Counted from the first letter of the stretch, positions 36,906-49,269 are shown. The stretch is 64,000 bases of DNA from Anaeramoeba flamelloides (GCA_027625915.1 JANTQA010000036.1:5725001-5789000); one strand, 5' to 3'. Program-made: numbers and translations. Notes: generated by a model from the sequence alone, not told the origin.

Positions 36906-36909
36906 AGAG
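36817..36909. repeat. 23-bp tandem repeat, four units
   Basis: The unit is TCATAGGCTGGGCAGTTCCAGAG in four copies, at 36817-36839, 36841-36863, 36864-36886 and 36887-36909 (one extra T after the first). The unit is part of the LINE coding sequence (WNCPAYE on the minus strand), and the array forms the 5' junction of fragment c, sharing its AGAG with the target duplication. Confidence 0.9.
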
Positions 36910-36925
36910 AAAAATATAGGTGATT
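36906..36925 (+). repeat. 20-bp target site duplication, right
   Basis: Exact match of 36561-36580; the first four bases coincide with the end of the last 23-bp unit. Confidence 0.88.
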
Positions 36926-37406
36926 GTTTCAAAACATATTTAAAGACATAAAACTAAATGAAAAAATTTTTCAATCAGAAAACATGTTTGAAATTATTTT
37001 CATTAATTAATCATACAATCAAGATTTTACACTAAAATTTCTGAAATGGAATATAAGCATAAGAGCACTTATAATATAATTTTCACTTTTTCAATCAAAA
37101 TAATGAACACCTGAGAGTTATTTACTTTATTAGAGATAGTTAGTAGTTTTTTCAATTCTAAAAGGTAGATTATTTCAGTAGAAATAATGCTAATTGACGA
37201 AACTTGAGTACAAAAAGTATTTTCTGGTTATGATTTTGGAATCCTTTTGAAGTTTTTGATTGGAAAAGTAGTTTTCTCTTTGTTTCTTTTTTCCATTCAA
37301 AGATCCACAAATTATTCCAAAATAATATTCGTAAAGATTTTTGGAGATTATTTGATTTTCATTTTTTTTCAATTTATTTACTTTTATTTCAAAATTAAAG
37401 AAAAAG

Positions 37407-40400
37407 ATGAAAGTTTTTATTGTATTTGCACACGTAAAATATTAATTTTTTTAAATTTGTTATTGTTCGTTCTCCTTTCTTTTAAGTTCAATATTCCAAA
37501 AAAACAAAAAAAAACTTTGTTTTTTATAATTTTTTTTTAATTGATACATTTATTCAAAAGCCAGAACCAAAATCTTTTAATGGAACTTTATTGAACGAAA
37601 CAATTCAATTTTTAACAGAAAAAGGAAACGAAGTTCGTGTTTCTAATCTCTATGAATTTGAAAATGGGAAAGTATTTAAAGCAGTGCTAACAAAGGAAGA
37701 TTATACCCAACTTCAAAACAAGGAAAAATTTATCCCAGAATTAGAAAATGAAAGTGAGTCTGAAGAAATTATAAAAGAAAGACAAAATATTGAGTGGTCA
37801 GATCTTTTAATCATTGTCTGTCCTTTTTGGTGGTTTAGTGTATGTCTTTTTTTTTTTTTTTTTGAACTTTTTTATTCTTTTTTTATTTATTTTTTTTTTT
37901 GTTTTTTTTCTCTTTTCTTTTCTTTTGTTTTTTTTTCTCCTTTTTAAACAAACTTGTATAAATAAACAAAACCAAAACAATTAATAACAAGAAAAACATG
38001 GTAAATTTAACAATGGAAAAATTACTTTTTTACGATCAGTAACAGATCCAACATACCAAATACTACAACATTTTTCTTGCTTGTTAATTTGTTCTTTTTT
38101 CTTTCTTTTTTTTTAAAATTTTGATCGAGATTAAAATTAATACAAATTTCCACAACGCTTTCTTGAAGGGTATCAAAATATAGAACTTTTACTTTTTAAA
38201 ACGACAAAATAATCGCTTTGTAATTCATGTGAAATTATTATTTTTTTTTTTACCAACTACTTCTTTATTTGTTTTTGAGGGAATGTCACTTCTTAAAAAA
38301 TACTCTTTTATCCAAAAAAAGGAAAAGATTCTAATAAAATTTCAATTTTTTTATTTCAAAGCCGAAATAGAAAAGAAAAAAAAAAGAAAATGAAACCTTA
38401 AAAGAAAAAGAAAAAAGAATGTGTAAAAAGAAAAAGAAAAAATAATAAGAAAAAAGAAAAAGAAAAAAGAAAAAGAAAGAAAACTTTTTATTTTTAATTC
38501 AAAGCTTGAAATTGAATTAAAACAGTTGTTTTTTTGGGTGAATATCTTAGTAGTTTGAAAATTTTCTTTTTTAATATGTAAATTCTTTTATTAACAACAA
38601 GTGTCTCCTGATTAAAATCCTTCACAAGACAATGTGATAAAAAATTTTTTTAAACAAGTACTCGAAATGCTACTATTGAAGTTTGTCTATTGTTTTATAG
38701 ATACCTTTGAAAACTTTTTTGTAGTACTTTTATAAAGTGGCTTTAAAGTACTTTTAAAAATTCGAATATTAAATGAAGAGAAAAGGGCAAATGTTTTTTA
38801 ACTGAGCTTTTAGATTTAATATTTAAAAACAGTTTTCTTCATAACCAAAAAACAGTGAAACTACTTTTTAACATACTGTAATTTCAAGATCAAATCAAAC
38901 TCCAAATTTTCATATTTAGGAATTATTTAGCCTTAGGTTCACATTAACTTCAGAAACCAGATAAAACCCAACGATTACATAACATTTGAATATATGATTG
39001 TATTCCTTCAAGTAGTTATGTAGATTAATGCTATAATTTTAAAATGATTATTTTTTTGAAAAATATACAACTTTTTACAGACATTTATTGTATTATCAAA
39101 ATATTTACAATATCAAAAATAAATCTCATTAAAAATAAATTTTTTAAAAAATAACCGAAAGAGAAATTGAGAAAAAAGATCAATAAAAATAATAATAATA
39201 AAAACTAAAATTAATAAAGATCTCATCAACAATAACCACAAAAATTTCAATAATATTGCTTAAAAAACATTTAAAAAAAACTCTATTAATAGAGACATTC
39301 TTTTTGCACATACGAACGATATATAAATTTGCAAATTTCTTTTTCAAATTTTCATCTTTTAAATTTTTTTTTAATCTATAAATTTAATTATATTTTTTAT
39401 TCTTTCATAACCAATGAAAAAATAACTAATAATTTTTTCATAAATTGAAAAAAAAAAAAAAAAAAAAAATTAATCTTTTATCTTTCCAAAATTTATAAGA
39501 TCAAATAATTGGATCTTTACTTTATTAATAAGAATCTGAAATATAATAAAAATTTTAATTGAGTTTTTCATTTGTAAATATAAAATAAAATTCAAAATTT
39601 TTACTAATTAAAAGAATTCAAAGAATAAAAATACTACAATTTCATTCAATTTGGAAATAATTTTTGATTTTCCAAATATTTTTTTATTTTTTTATGTTTT
39701 TGTTTTCTGGTTTCGTTTCATTTTTTTACAGTTACATAACCTGTTTGGTTAGATTGGCCCAATTGTTTTCAAATGACTTATATTAAGTTACATTTTATTT
39801 CTTTTTAATTCAGAAAACCCCAAATCAAATTAATTGATGGTATCTAATCATTTGATCCATCGATATTTGCTAATAGTGAAATTTTAACAAACTTAGCAAT
39901 ACATTTTTTTGTTCTTGTGTTTTCAAAATTTATAGAAAACTAAATTGAGTTTAAAATTCTTCTAATTACTGTGTCTATTTATTTACTCTTTGAATTAGAA
40001 GACACAAATTTATTCACTTCAAAATTCTCTCTTTACCAGATTAAGTGTTTTTTTTTTAACATTAAAACCTTAACAATAAGTGCTTACTCCAAAATTTAAA
40101 CACAGTCCCAATTTATTAATTTGAATAATTATTTATTTTTTGTTTTGTCAGAGATGTAAATGATAAATAATTATGAACATTTCCCAAAGTAAGATGGTTT
40201 TAATTTGGTATTTCTGATATAATATATTTAAATATGATTTTTTTATCAAAAATTGAATTTTGGTGTGTTAAAAATTTTTAAATCCGAGTTTATTGAATCA
40301 GAGAATGAATAGTGAATAGTTATCAATGAATAATAAAAATTTAACAAAGCAATTAATTATTTCTAACTCTAATAAAATAATTCTCTATCACAGTGGGATA

Positions 40401-43400
40401 AAGTCCTATCACACAATAAAAATGTACCAACTCGGATAAAAAATTACCTATCACAATGTGATATCTTGGGGATATGACACTTAGAACCTCTTTTTTATTA
40501 TCGATCTGTTACAATGGTGCTAAGAAGTGTGATATAGATGTGATTACTTAGCACTTGTGATATAATTTTAAATCACACTAAAATTTTTATTAGGGAAATA
40601 ACAATTTTTTCTTGTACTTGAACAATTTTAATTTCCACACACCCATTTATTTCAAAAGAAAAAATTAAATTATTTTTCAAAAATGTTGGCTCACTTCATA
40701 ATGATATTCGAAGTGGTTTTATCCCATATTCTTAACAAAATAAAATTATCATTTTTTAGATCAGAATCATTTTTTCTAATTCCATCAAATTTTTGATCCT
40801 TTTTCTAATCTTTTGTTATTTTTTTATTTTTTTAAAGAAAAGTAAATTTGAAAGAAAAAAAGATCTTTGAAAATAACAATAAAACACAAAGAAAATTGAG
40901 ACAATATAATGTCTTTTAAAAGTTTATATACCATTATTAACAAAAAATCTTCTTGTGCACGTTTTTTTCATTGAAAGATCCGCAATAAACTATCTGTAAT
41001 TCTCATTTCAAAAATTGGGATTCACTTTTTTTTAGTTTTTGATTTTATATACTGAGAATATTAATAATATCAGGCTTTTATATTGTTTAGAAGAAAAAAA
41101 AAAGAGAATGGTTAATATTATTTAATAATCAGTTGTTATTGAATACTAAAGGATAATTTTTTTTTTTTTTAAATTTATTATTTTATGTGAGTAACAAATT
41201 TTGAAATAAGTTTTAATTTATTTTTATTTTTCTAACAGAGTTATAAATATATACTCTGAATAAATTCTCATTTTCCCTATGTAGAAAATAAAACAAAGTA
41301 CATTATTAACCAACACCAATAATCCAGAAATGAAATAAAAAAATTTTCAAATGATTTAAACATTTTTTTTTTTTAGATTTTTTCTGATAAAAAGAAAGAA
41401 ACCAATTTCATTAATGTTATTTTATAAAAAATTAATTACAAAAATTTTAAAAATTACATTAAAACATTTTAAATGATAAACATCACAATATTATGAATAC
41501 TTTTGGAAACTTAAAGTATTCGCGTTTTTTACTGATAAATTCTAATAAATTTCAAGAAATTTTTCGTTCAATTTCCATTTTTATAAATCTTCGGACTGTT
41601 TCTTATCAAACAGTTCAGGACAAAGAATATTTTGAAGAACAATTAATTTTCCAGAGTTTCTTATCACTTGACTTCATAAAATACTTTATTCCAAGCTTGA
41701 ACATAATAATTTCAAAAAGGAAAATCAAGTAAAAATTTCCAAACATAAATTACACTTTATCAGTAAACTACTCTAACACAAAAATTTTCAATTTTTTAAT
41801 CCAAATTAATAAAAATTCAATTTTTAAAAAATAAATAATCAATTTATCTAAACTCTTTTTCAAATAAAAGTGCACAGAAAATTTCAAGAATTATTCATAA
41901 TTGAATAAAACATATTGAAGTGACATTCTAAAATATAAGAAAAGCTTTAAAACATAAAAAAAAGCACTCAACCAAATATTTAAAACTCATTAAAAACAAA
42001 GCAATAAAAATTAAAATTAAATATTTTAAAAATTGATGTGTCCTTTTATTTGAAATGAGAAATCTCGTTTTGTAAATTGTAAAGAAAAAAAATTATCGAA
42101 TCAATAAAAAATCTTTGAACACCATGAATTGGGAAAAAGTTCTTTACATTTTATTGATAACTCTTTAAACGTCAAACTTTTGTTCTTTAAAGTCTCATAT
42201 TCAATATAAAGCCACAATTCATCTAGTTATTTTGTTGGAATTGTTTTTTTCAATATTTTCTTTTTTATTTGTTCCATACATCAATCCAATAATGGTCTTT
42301 CTTAATACCTATATCTAGCTCATTAGAAATCAAACTTAAACCGTTTCCTTTTTTATACTAGTAGGTTATTTTCAAACTGATTTGTTCTTATCTTGTTATA
42401 TTTTTTTCATTTTCCAACTGTTCAATATCCAAAAATAAAAAAACAAAAAATGAAAAAATGAATAATTAAAATGAAAATCACCAATTAAGTAATTATCTTA
42501 TTAACAATCAAATTCAATAGTATTGATGATTTGGGAAGTGTACCCTTTTGTTTGAAAAATAGTTTATTTTTTACATATACACCCACCATTTTCTATTTAT
42601 TTACATATTTATCTAAATGATAATAATTTTTTAATAACTATTCTAAAAATATTTTATTTTAATTATTATTAATAGTTACCTGCAATATTACTTGGATGGT
42701 TTGATAGAGTTTTGTAAGTGTCTTTTCCCCTCCTTTTTTTTTAATATTTTGATTTTTTCTTTTTTTTGAAATGATTTTATTTTAATAATTCATCCTTTTT
42801 CTCTCTACTGTAAATTTCCAATCTTGTGATTTATAAATGTTCTTAATTAATAGGGGTAATTTTTTTTTTTTTTCTGTTAATTATTACAGAAACTTTTGCT
42901 TTTTTATATTTAATCCTTTTATTTTATTTTATTTTTTTCATTTATTAACTATTTCTGATCTAATTAGGTGTTTCATCATTAAACAGTAAATAATTTTTTT
43001 TTTTCTTTTTTTTTTCAATTTTCCTTAATTTTCCCAAATATTAAAATTTGTTCCAATTATTAAAACAATTTAATTTATTTTTATATTACTTTCTTTTTCT
43101 TTATATAGAAGAAAATATTATGGAAAATGGGCCATATAAAAACAAAAAAGCAATTCTTTCACTTTCAACAGGGGGACAAAAACTCATGTACGAAAATAAG
43201 GGTGTTAATGGAGATATCTCAAAAATTTTATATCCTATAACCTTTGGAACATGTATGAAACATTCTTCCTATTTCTTTTTCTTTTATATTTTATTAATTA
43301 AAACAAAATATTTTGTAGAATTTTTTGAAAAATTATCTTTAAATTTCTGGTTAGTATTGATTCTTAAAGATTATATTCTTAAATTAAAATTTAAAAGAAC

Positions 43401-45756
43401 TCTTGTAATTATCAAAGCAAATATATATATTGTCACTTCCATTCAAGCTACCAAAACTATATTATATTTTTATGTACTAATCCATAATTTAAAAGGTGAT
43501 ATATTGCTGTATTGAGTGAGAATTGGACAATTTTCCAAAGAATCAAATCCACTCCGTAAATTAAGTGGGTATTTGTTCCAATTATTATTCAGAATTTAAA
43601 AGAGTCAAAAATAACTTAAACCAGTAAGACGATTTTCTGAAAGAATTAGTGGTTCAATGAATCAAAAGTCTATTTTTTTTTTTTATTTTATTCCCGTTAA
43701 AATTATGATTATGTGGTTTTTGTAAATTTTTGAATACGGGATAATCATTTTCAAAATTGATTGGTTACAGAGACTCGAACCCTCGATCTTTCATATTAAT
43801 ATTGAAAATTATCACTATCTATTACCCTCCTGACTAAAAAGTGCAATTTTTTACAACATATTTTTAAAATTAACTTTATTTAGTTATTTATTGGAGGAAA
43901 TAGAGTAAAAGAACAAGATAATAGAGAAAGGGAATAACAAAGTTTAGATAAAAAAATAAATTTAATAAAAAATAATACCAATAAGGTAATAAGATTTTCC
44001 GAGAAGGCTTATGGTGAATATTTTTTCCAAAAAATTTTCAACTTTTAGGATCAATGAAAAATTAGTTAATTTGTACATGTGTGTAATTGATTTTTCAGGA
44101 TAACATTGAACTTTCAAAAAAAAAATGTAAATTTTTTAATTTATTGTTAACTGGGTGAAGTGATTCAACAAAATTACCTTTTATTTGTAGTTATGTTTTT
44201 TTTAATTTGAGAAATAAACTGAAAATTAAATAAATTTTCGGTTTATATCTCAAATTAAAAAAAACCGCCGTTAGCTTTTCCAGAATTTAAAAGAATTGAT
44301 CAAAATCTTTGATTTTTCTCCATTCTTTTGAATTCTGGAAAACCGCCGTTAGCTTCTCTTGAGTTTTCTGTTTATTTGTAAAATCGATAGATTTTCGTTA
44401 GGTTTTTTTTACTTTTCTATTTATTTAGAAAATCAATAGATTTTCTTTAGGTTTTTTTTACTTTAGAAATAAACCGAAAATTTTAATAAATTTTCGGTTT
44501 ATTTCTAAAGTAAAAAAAAACTAGAAAACTTCACAAATAAATAGAAAACCTCAAGAAAACCTCGAGCACTTCACAAATAAAACAGAAAACCTCAAGAAAA
44601 CCGCCGTTAGGTTTTTTTTAATTTTAGAAATTAAAAAAAACCTAGGCACTCTACGGTACTATACACTACTTGGCGGTACTTGAAGGTACTTCCTGAAATC
44701 CTAAACTTGTATTTAGAGTTTTTTATTCTATCTATAATTAATATGCAAGATTATAGCCTATAGAATATCTTTTCTTGAAAAAAAAGAAAAAGAAATAATG
44801 TTATTTTTAAACAAAGACCAGAAAAAGAGAAAGAAAAGCATGAAATAAAATAGATTAAAAAAAACAACAAAAAAAGTATAAACATTTGAATGAATTGTTC
44901 TGTTTGTATCCAAGTGTTGAATAGATTGTGAGTTTTTTCCTTTTATATTAATTATATCAAAAATTTCAAAATCATAACCACCATAATACCATCTGTTTGT
45001 GTCATGCGGTACTTGACAGAAGTTGATCCCAAGTACAAGGTATTGCTACCTTACTCGCCAGACGTTAATACCAATAAAAAGGAAATTGTATATAAGAAGA
45101 AGCGAAATTACCACCATCATTTCTCTTCTTCAATAATTTTCCCACCAAATTAGAATTACTCCGTTGATTATTTTTCTTCTTCTCTACTTCCTAAATAAAA
45201 AAAAAAAAAAAAAAAAAAAATACTTTCTTGGAGAAAAAAAGGAAACTCAAAAAAAAAAAAAAAGGGAAACTCAAAATAAGTAAATGTAAAAATAATAAAA
45301 ACTTTGAAAATTCAGAAATCATTTTTGACACTTGTGTTGTTTAGAAAACAGAAAAATAAAAAATTTATAAATGCCTTAATTTTCTTTTTGTCTCGTGTAT
45401 TTAGAGAAACAGATTCTCTAAAATTTTTTCAAATATTATTTTTTGTTTTGAAATTTATTTCTCATAAATTTTTGTTTTTTTTTTTTTGTGTATATTTTTA
45501 CTATTTAATAATTATCAAAATAGTATATTATTCTGGGTTTCAAGTTTTTAGACCATGTTGTCATTTCGGAGCAGCACATTCAGATAAATTAGGAAAGCAA
45601 TATATTGAAGCTTGGAAAGTGAGATTAACATCTATTCTCAATAATGAAAATATAAATCTAATCGAGTTTAATACAACAGAAAAATATGAAAATGGGATCT
45701 TAAAATCAGAAACTGACCAAATCAATTTCAATAATTTTGTGAAAAAAAAAAAATAA
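37407..45756 (+). CDS. NAD(P)H quinone reductase-like flavodoxin-fold protein
   Basis: This is a small FMN/FAD-binding oxidoreductase of the NQO1/MdaB type, which reduces quinones with NAD(P)H. Exons read are 37407-37433 (MKVFIVFAH), 37561-37839 (PEPKSFNGTLL to VCPFWWFS), 42676-42713 (LPAILLGWFDRVL), 43109-43252 (GPYKNKKAILSLSTGGQ to YPITFGT) and 45524-45756 (LYYSGFQVF to the stop). Key motifs of the family are visible: AHPEPKSFN for phosphate binding, PFWWFS-LPAILLGWFDRV, and LSTGG. About six residues (the GFAY segment) between the third and fourth listed exons are missing, and the listed exons alone leave the frame off by two bases. A micro-exon of 17 or 20 bases is therefore expected; the best candidate is near 42890 (ACTTTTGCTTTT), but I cannot define its donor. 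Introns of 4836 and 2271 bases are filled with repeats. The product would be about 245 residues and cytosolic. Identity is firm; the exon map is slightly incomplete. Confidence 0.85.
38360..38485 (+). repeat. Purine tract (GAAAAA)n in intron
   Basis: Over about 125 bases nearly every base is A or G, in GAAAAA and AGAAAG units, within the long second intron of the quinone reductase gene. Such tracts can form triplex structure. No other function is seen. Confidence 0.7.
38486..39680. other. Intronic AT-rich sequence
   Basis: Part of the 4.8-kb intron without a recognisable element apart from a poly(A) run at about 39450-39468. Confidence 0.4.
39690..40350 (-). repeat. Dispersed repeat R2, copy 2
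   Basis: Its reverse complement matches 6310-6900, with the GATGGATCAAATGATTAGATACCAT block at about 39835-39865 and TTGGTGTGTTAAAAATTTTTAA at about 40258. Inside it, 39970-40020 encodes a short FELEDTNLFTSK stretch also seen at 58035-58080. Confidence 0.55.
40351..41490. other. Intronic sequence, unassigned
   Basis: Within the long intron. A patch at 40388-40600 repeats TATCACA/TGTGATA words in both orientations (for example CTATCACAATGTGATA), suggesting another decayed inverted-repeat element, but I cannot set its ends. Confidence 0.35.
41510..41720 (+). repeat. Dispersed repeat R1, internal fragment
   Basis: It aligns with 52545-52760: TACTGATAAATTC, TTTTTYGTTCAATTTCCA, AAAATACTTTMTTC. 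This corresponds to the part missing from the R1 copy in the B55 intron. An 80-codon open frame (41493-41732) spans it but is disrupted in the other copy, so it is not called as a gene. Confidence 0.55.
43770..43840 (-). pseudogene. tRNA-like relic
   Basis: On the minus strand GATCGAGGGTTCGAGTCTC reproduces a T-arm with its B-box, followed by TGTAACC. Upstream, TTAGTCAGGAGGGTAATAG resembles a D-arm (A-box). The acceptor stem has no matching 5' half, and the distance between the arms would need a long variable loop. It is most likely a decayed tRNA or tRNA-derived element in the last intron of the quinone reductase gene. Confidence 0.3.
44188..44693. mobile_element. Foldback element FB2, long copy 2
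   Basis: About 500 bases with the same alternating hairpins as 35114-35620, including the perfect hairpin CCGAAAATTTTAATAAATTTTCGG at about 44476 and the pair CCAGAATTTAAAAGAATTGA/TTCTTTTGAATTCTGG. It ends AGGCACTCTACGGTACTATACAC. It lies in the last intron of the quinone reductase gene. Confidence 0.7.
44905..45170 (+). repeat. Dispersed repeat R3, copy 2
   Basis: It is homologous to the reverse complement of 7555-7830. In this copy one frame is open from about 45000 to 45151 and contains LPYSPDVN, which recalls the PYSPDLNP motif of Tc1/mariner transposases, but the other copy does not keep that frame. Treat it as a repeat with a possible transposase origin. Confidence 0.55.
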
Positions 45757-46105
45757 TTCATCAAAATATATTTCTATATCTATAGTTATTCTTATCATTT
45801 TATTTATGATTTCAAAGATTTTTTATTTTTTACTTTGTTATTTTTATTTTTTTCAGATTTTTTTTCAAAATATAATAAAAATTTCTATGCTGAACAACAT
45901 AAATTCACTACAAATTTTTTGATTATGCTTCAATAAATTATATAACGCATCTAAATAAATATGAATTCAGGATATTGCTTTTATTTTATTATTATTATAA
46001 TTATTTTTTTTTAATTATACATTAACATATTTTTTAAATGAATCAGGATATTGAAACCAGAAATTGGAATAAAAATATCCTTTTATATCTCAATAAACAA
46101 TTTGA
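45757..46105. other. 3' flank of the quinone reductase gene
   Basis: AT-rich spacer; no feature recognised before MITE copy E. Confidence 0.4.
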
Positions 46106-46305
46106 TACAGTCAGTTCCACTTTTAAGGCATAAACTTCAACGAAAATTAAGGCACAATAAAAATCCCAAATTAAAGCACAAAATTCAGATAGTAGCAAAA
46201 TAATTTGTAAAAAAAAAATTCTAAATTTTGTGCTCTAATTTGGAGATTTTTATTGTGCCTTATTTTTCGTTGAAAGTTTGTGCATTAAATTTGAAACTGA
46301 CTGTA
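46106..46305. mobile_element. Palindromic MITE, copy E
   Basis: TA-flanked, with ends CAGTCAGTTCCACTTTTAAGG and its inversion ending GAAACTGACTG. 200 bases; arms well preserved with scattered differences. Confidence 0.87.
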
Positions 46306-47620
46306 TATTTTTAAATTAAAACATGAAATCAATATATTCTAAAATGGTAAGTAAATTTCTATGTTGGGGATTGCTTTCAAACCTCCAATACAAACCTGAA
46401 ATAATCCAATTTCTTGAGTTCATTCTTGATCCCCTTATTCTTTAATCTTTAATTTGTAAAAAAATTGGAAAAGAAATGATCATTTGAATTAGTTCATTTT
46501 ATTTTTATTATGAAAACTTTCTATTCACAAAACATAAAAATCTTTTTAAATTGGATAAAAGATATTTCAATATAAATTATAAAATTTGTTTACATAAATA
46601 ATCTGGAAAATTATTACTTTTCAAAATTGATCAAATTCTTATTTTTTTCAAAATAATCAATTCTATTGAAATAATTGGGTGTGGTTTTAAGACTATTTTT
46701 AGGGTAGAATAAGGCCGGTTAGAGTAATTTGGATACTATGTTTGATAATTTTGACTAGGATTTTGAAAAAAAAATAATTTAGAAACCAATTAGACTTTTA
46801 TATTTGTTTTAAAATACAAATTTTTCCATGAAAATTTTTTTAGTTAAAATTTGGTTTTGAACAAAAAATTAAATAAATTTAGTATTGATGATTTCCATTT
46901 TTTGGTTTTTCTAAAATAAAAGTAATAAAATAGTACTAATTGTTTAATAGTCTTTTTGGTTATTCCTCCCACAACACTTACAACCATTAAAAAAGTCGCG
47001 ATCTGATAATAATAATCAAGAGACCTTTCAAAAATACAAAAGAAATCCAATTTGACTAATTATTGAAATTTAATATTATTCCCAAGAAAAATATTACTTA
47101 TACATCAATATGAAAAATGAAGTATATCACTTATTGATTGGCTAACCTTTATATATCAAAAACATCCAAGTTTTTTTAAACAATAATAAATGTATTAATA
47201 CAAGACTCTTTGCATTTAGAGTCAAAAAAAAAAAAAAACAATTTAGATTTACAGAAAAAATTGAAATAGGGTTACAGTTTTAACTTTATTATATAATATA
47301 ATAGAAACATTAATTACAGAAAACAACAAAAAAATTTTTTTTAAAGTAACAATTGATATTCAAAACTACATTGAATATTTTCATAAATCTTTGGTTTATT
47401 ATTAAATTAAATTATTTATTTAAAAATTAAATAATAATTAAATATCTCAGACTTATTATCCAAAAGAAGTAATCAATTTTTAGCAAGGATACCAAACATC
47501 TCCATTATTATTTGGGTTTATTTCACATTTTCTTTTAGATTTTTTTTTATAATCGCCAGCGTTTTATATTCATTTTTTTTTCTGATAATTTGATTTTATT
47601 AGCCTAAGACTAATATTTGA

Positions 47621-47693
<73 letters not shown>

Positions 47694-49269
47694 GAACCCC
47701 AAATCTACTAATTGTCTCTGGAACCAAAAATTTTAATTTAAATTGTTATCAAAGGATTATAAGATCTAGAATTTATAAACAATTATCTTAGAAAGAAAAA
47801 TTTATAATTAAAAATTATCTAGTTACATACAATAATAAAATAACTTTATAAAAAAAAATTTCAACATTGAAAAAATTTTTCAACATTGAAAAAATTTTTC
47901 TTGGTTATTGTGATTTTATTATTTCTCCATCAAAACTTTGTTTGTCAAAAAAAAATTTTTTTTTTTGAAAAGTTTGTCTAGACATCAAAAACTAACTAGT
48001 TTTCATGATCAAAACATACAAATTTTACTGTAAATTATTTTGGGTCCTTGGTACTCCAACATTTCCTAAAATATTTGATTAAATATATTATTCCTACCAA
48101 AGATATTTTGATATGATATTGAAAAATTGTTTTATCTATTCATTATTATGCAATAATAATATATATATTTGATTCTAAATTATTTAAATATAAAAAAAAA
48201 AAATAAATTAAATTAGAAAAAATAATCAAATTTTTTTTCATTGCAAAATTTTGGAATTTTTTTCAACAAGAATTATAAAAATTTAATTTATATTTTTTCA
48301 AAAGTTTGAGTCAGATTAATAATTAATTTTTATTATGTTTATTTTTTTATTTTTTGGCTTTATTGTAATTTTTGACTGACAAAATCTAGACATAAAATAA
48401 ACAATATTATTGAATAAGAGACCATATAATCAAAATTATTTTACAAGATCTGGATCAATTTAGATTGGAAAAAATCAAATTTTACAATTTTATTTTTCAA
48501 ATTTTTACCAATAACAAAATTAAAAAAAAATTTTCTTGTTTTCTTGGTTTCGAAGATTATTTTAATATCTTTGAATAATATTTAAAAGTTATTTTTTTAT
48601 TTTTTTTTTTAAAATAGGGTTGATTAATTTATCGATGAAAAAGTTTTTATCGATTTAATTCCAATTTTATAAATGACATTATTTTACAATTTTTTTTTAT
48701 TCTTTCAATTATTTTATATTGTTTAAATTATAGTTTTAGAAAATTAATCTTATTAAAATTTCAATTTTAGCCTAAAGAAATGAATTTCATTTTTCTCTTA
48801 ATTGGATTTTTATTAAAATTTTATCTAAAAAAAAATACAAATTTTTTCCCAATAATATATTTATTTATTGATTTTATTTAGCCTAAAATTAACAACTTTA
48901 TTTGATTGTTATTATTGATAAATAAATGTATTGAGTTTTTAATTACAGTAATTATAATAAAATATATTATTTAAACAATTAAAAAAAAATAAATAAAAAT
49001 CTTTAACGCTAATGTAAAAAAAAATACAAAAACTAAACTACTTTATCTTTGAACTATTTTGACTTTTTATTCGAATTAAAATCTGTATTAAAGACAAATA
49101 ATAAATTTCAGCTGTTTGTACATCAATATCATTTTAAATTTTTTTTTTTAAATTTGATGAAATTTCGGCTAATCAATAATCCTATGGGATATACAGAAAA
49201 AAATATTTTCACTAAAAATTTCCTCATATTTTGATTTCTTGATTTTATTTTAATATAAGTTATTTTCAT
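46306..49269. other. Gene-poor AT-rich region
   Basis: Nothing gene-like is seen in 3 kb. It holds the long (AT)n array described separately and a two-unit direct repeat TTCAACATTGAAAAAATTT at about 47861-47900. The 68-codon frame at 46844-47050 (-) has no recognisable domain. Confidence 0.4.
47624..47688. repeat. (AT)n microsatellite, about 32 units
   Basis: An uninterrupted alternating AT run of about 65 bases, the longest in the window. It can extrude as a cruciform and is likely polymorphic. Confidence 0.9.

Larger units (their letters stand above)
36386..37020 (+). mobile_element. LINE 3' fragment d, split by fragment c
   Basis: On the plus strand 36386-36580 is homologous to the TNYLN, KFCxxC and IDHFL parts of fragment a. 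After fragment c it resumes at 36906 with a reading corresponding to the region IFxNxxKxIxLNE of fragment a, to about 37020. It is the older host of the nested insertion. Confidence 0.75.

Noticed and set aside
40388-40600. TATCACA/TGTGATA cluster as an operator array
   Set aside because: The words occur in irregular spacing and mixed orientation within an intron. A decayed inverted repeat is likelier, and its ends cannot be set.
41493-41732. 79-codon frame in the long quinone reductase intron
   Set aside because: It overlaps repeat R1, whose other copy does not keep the frame open.
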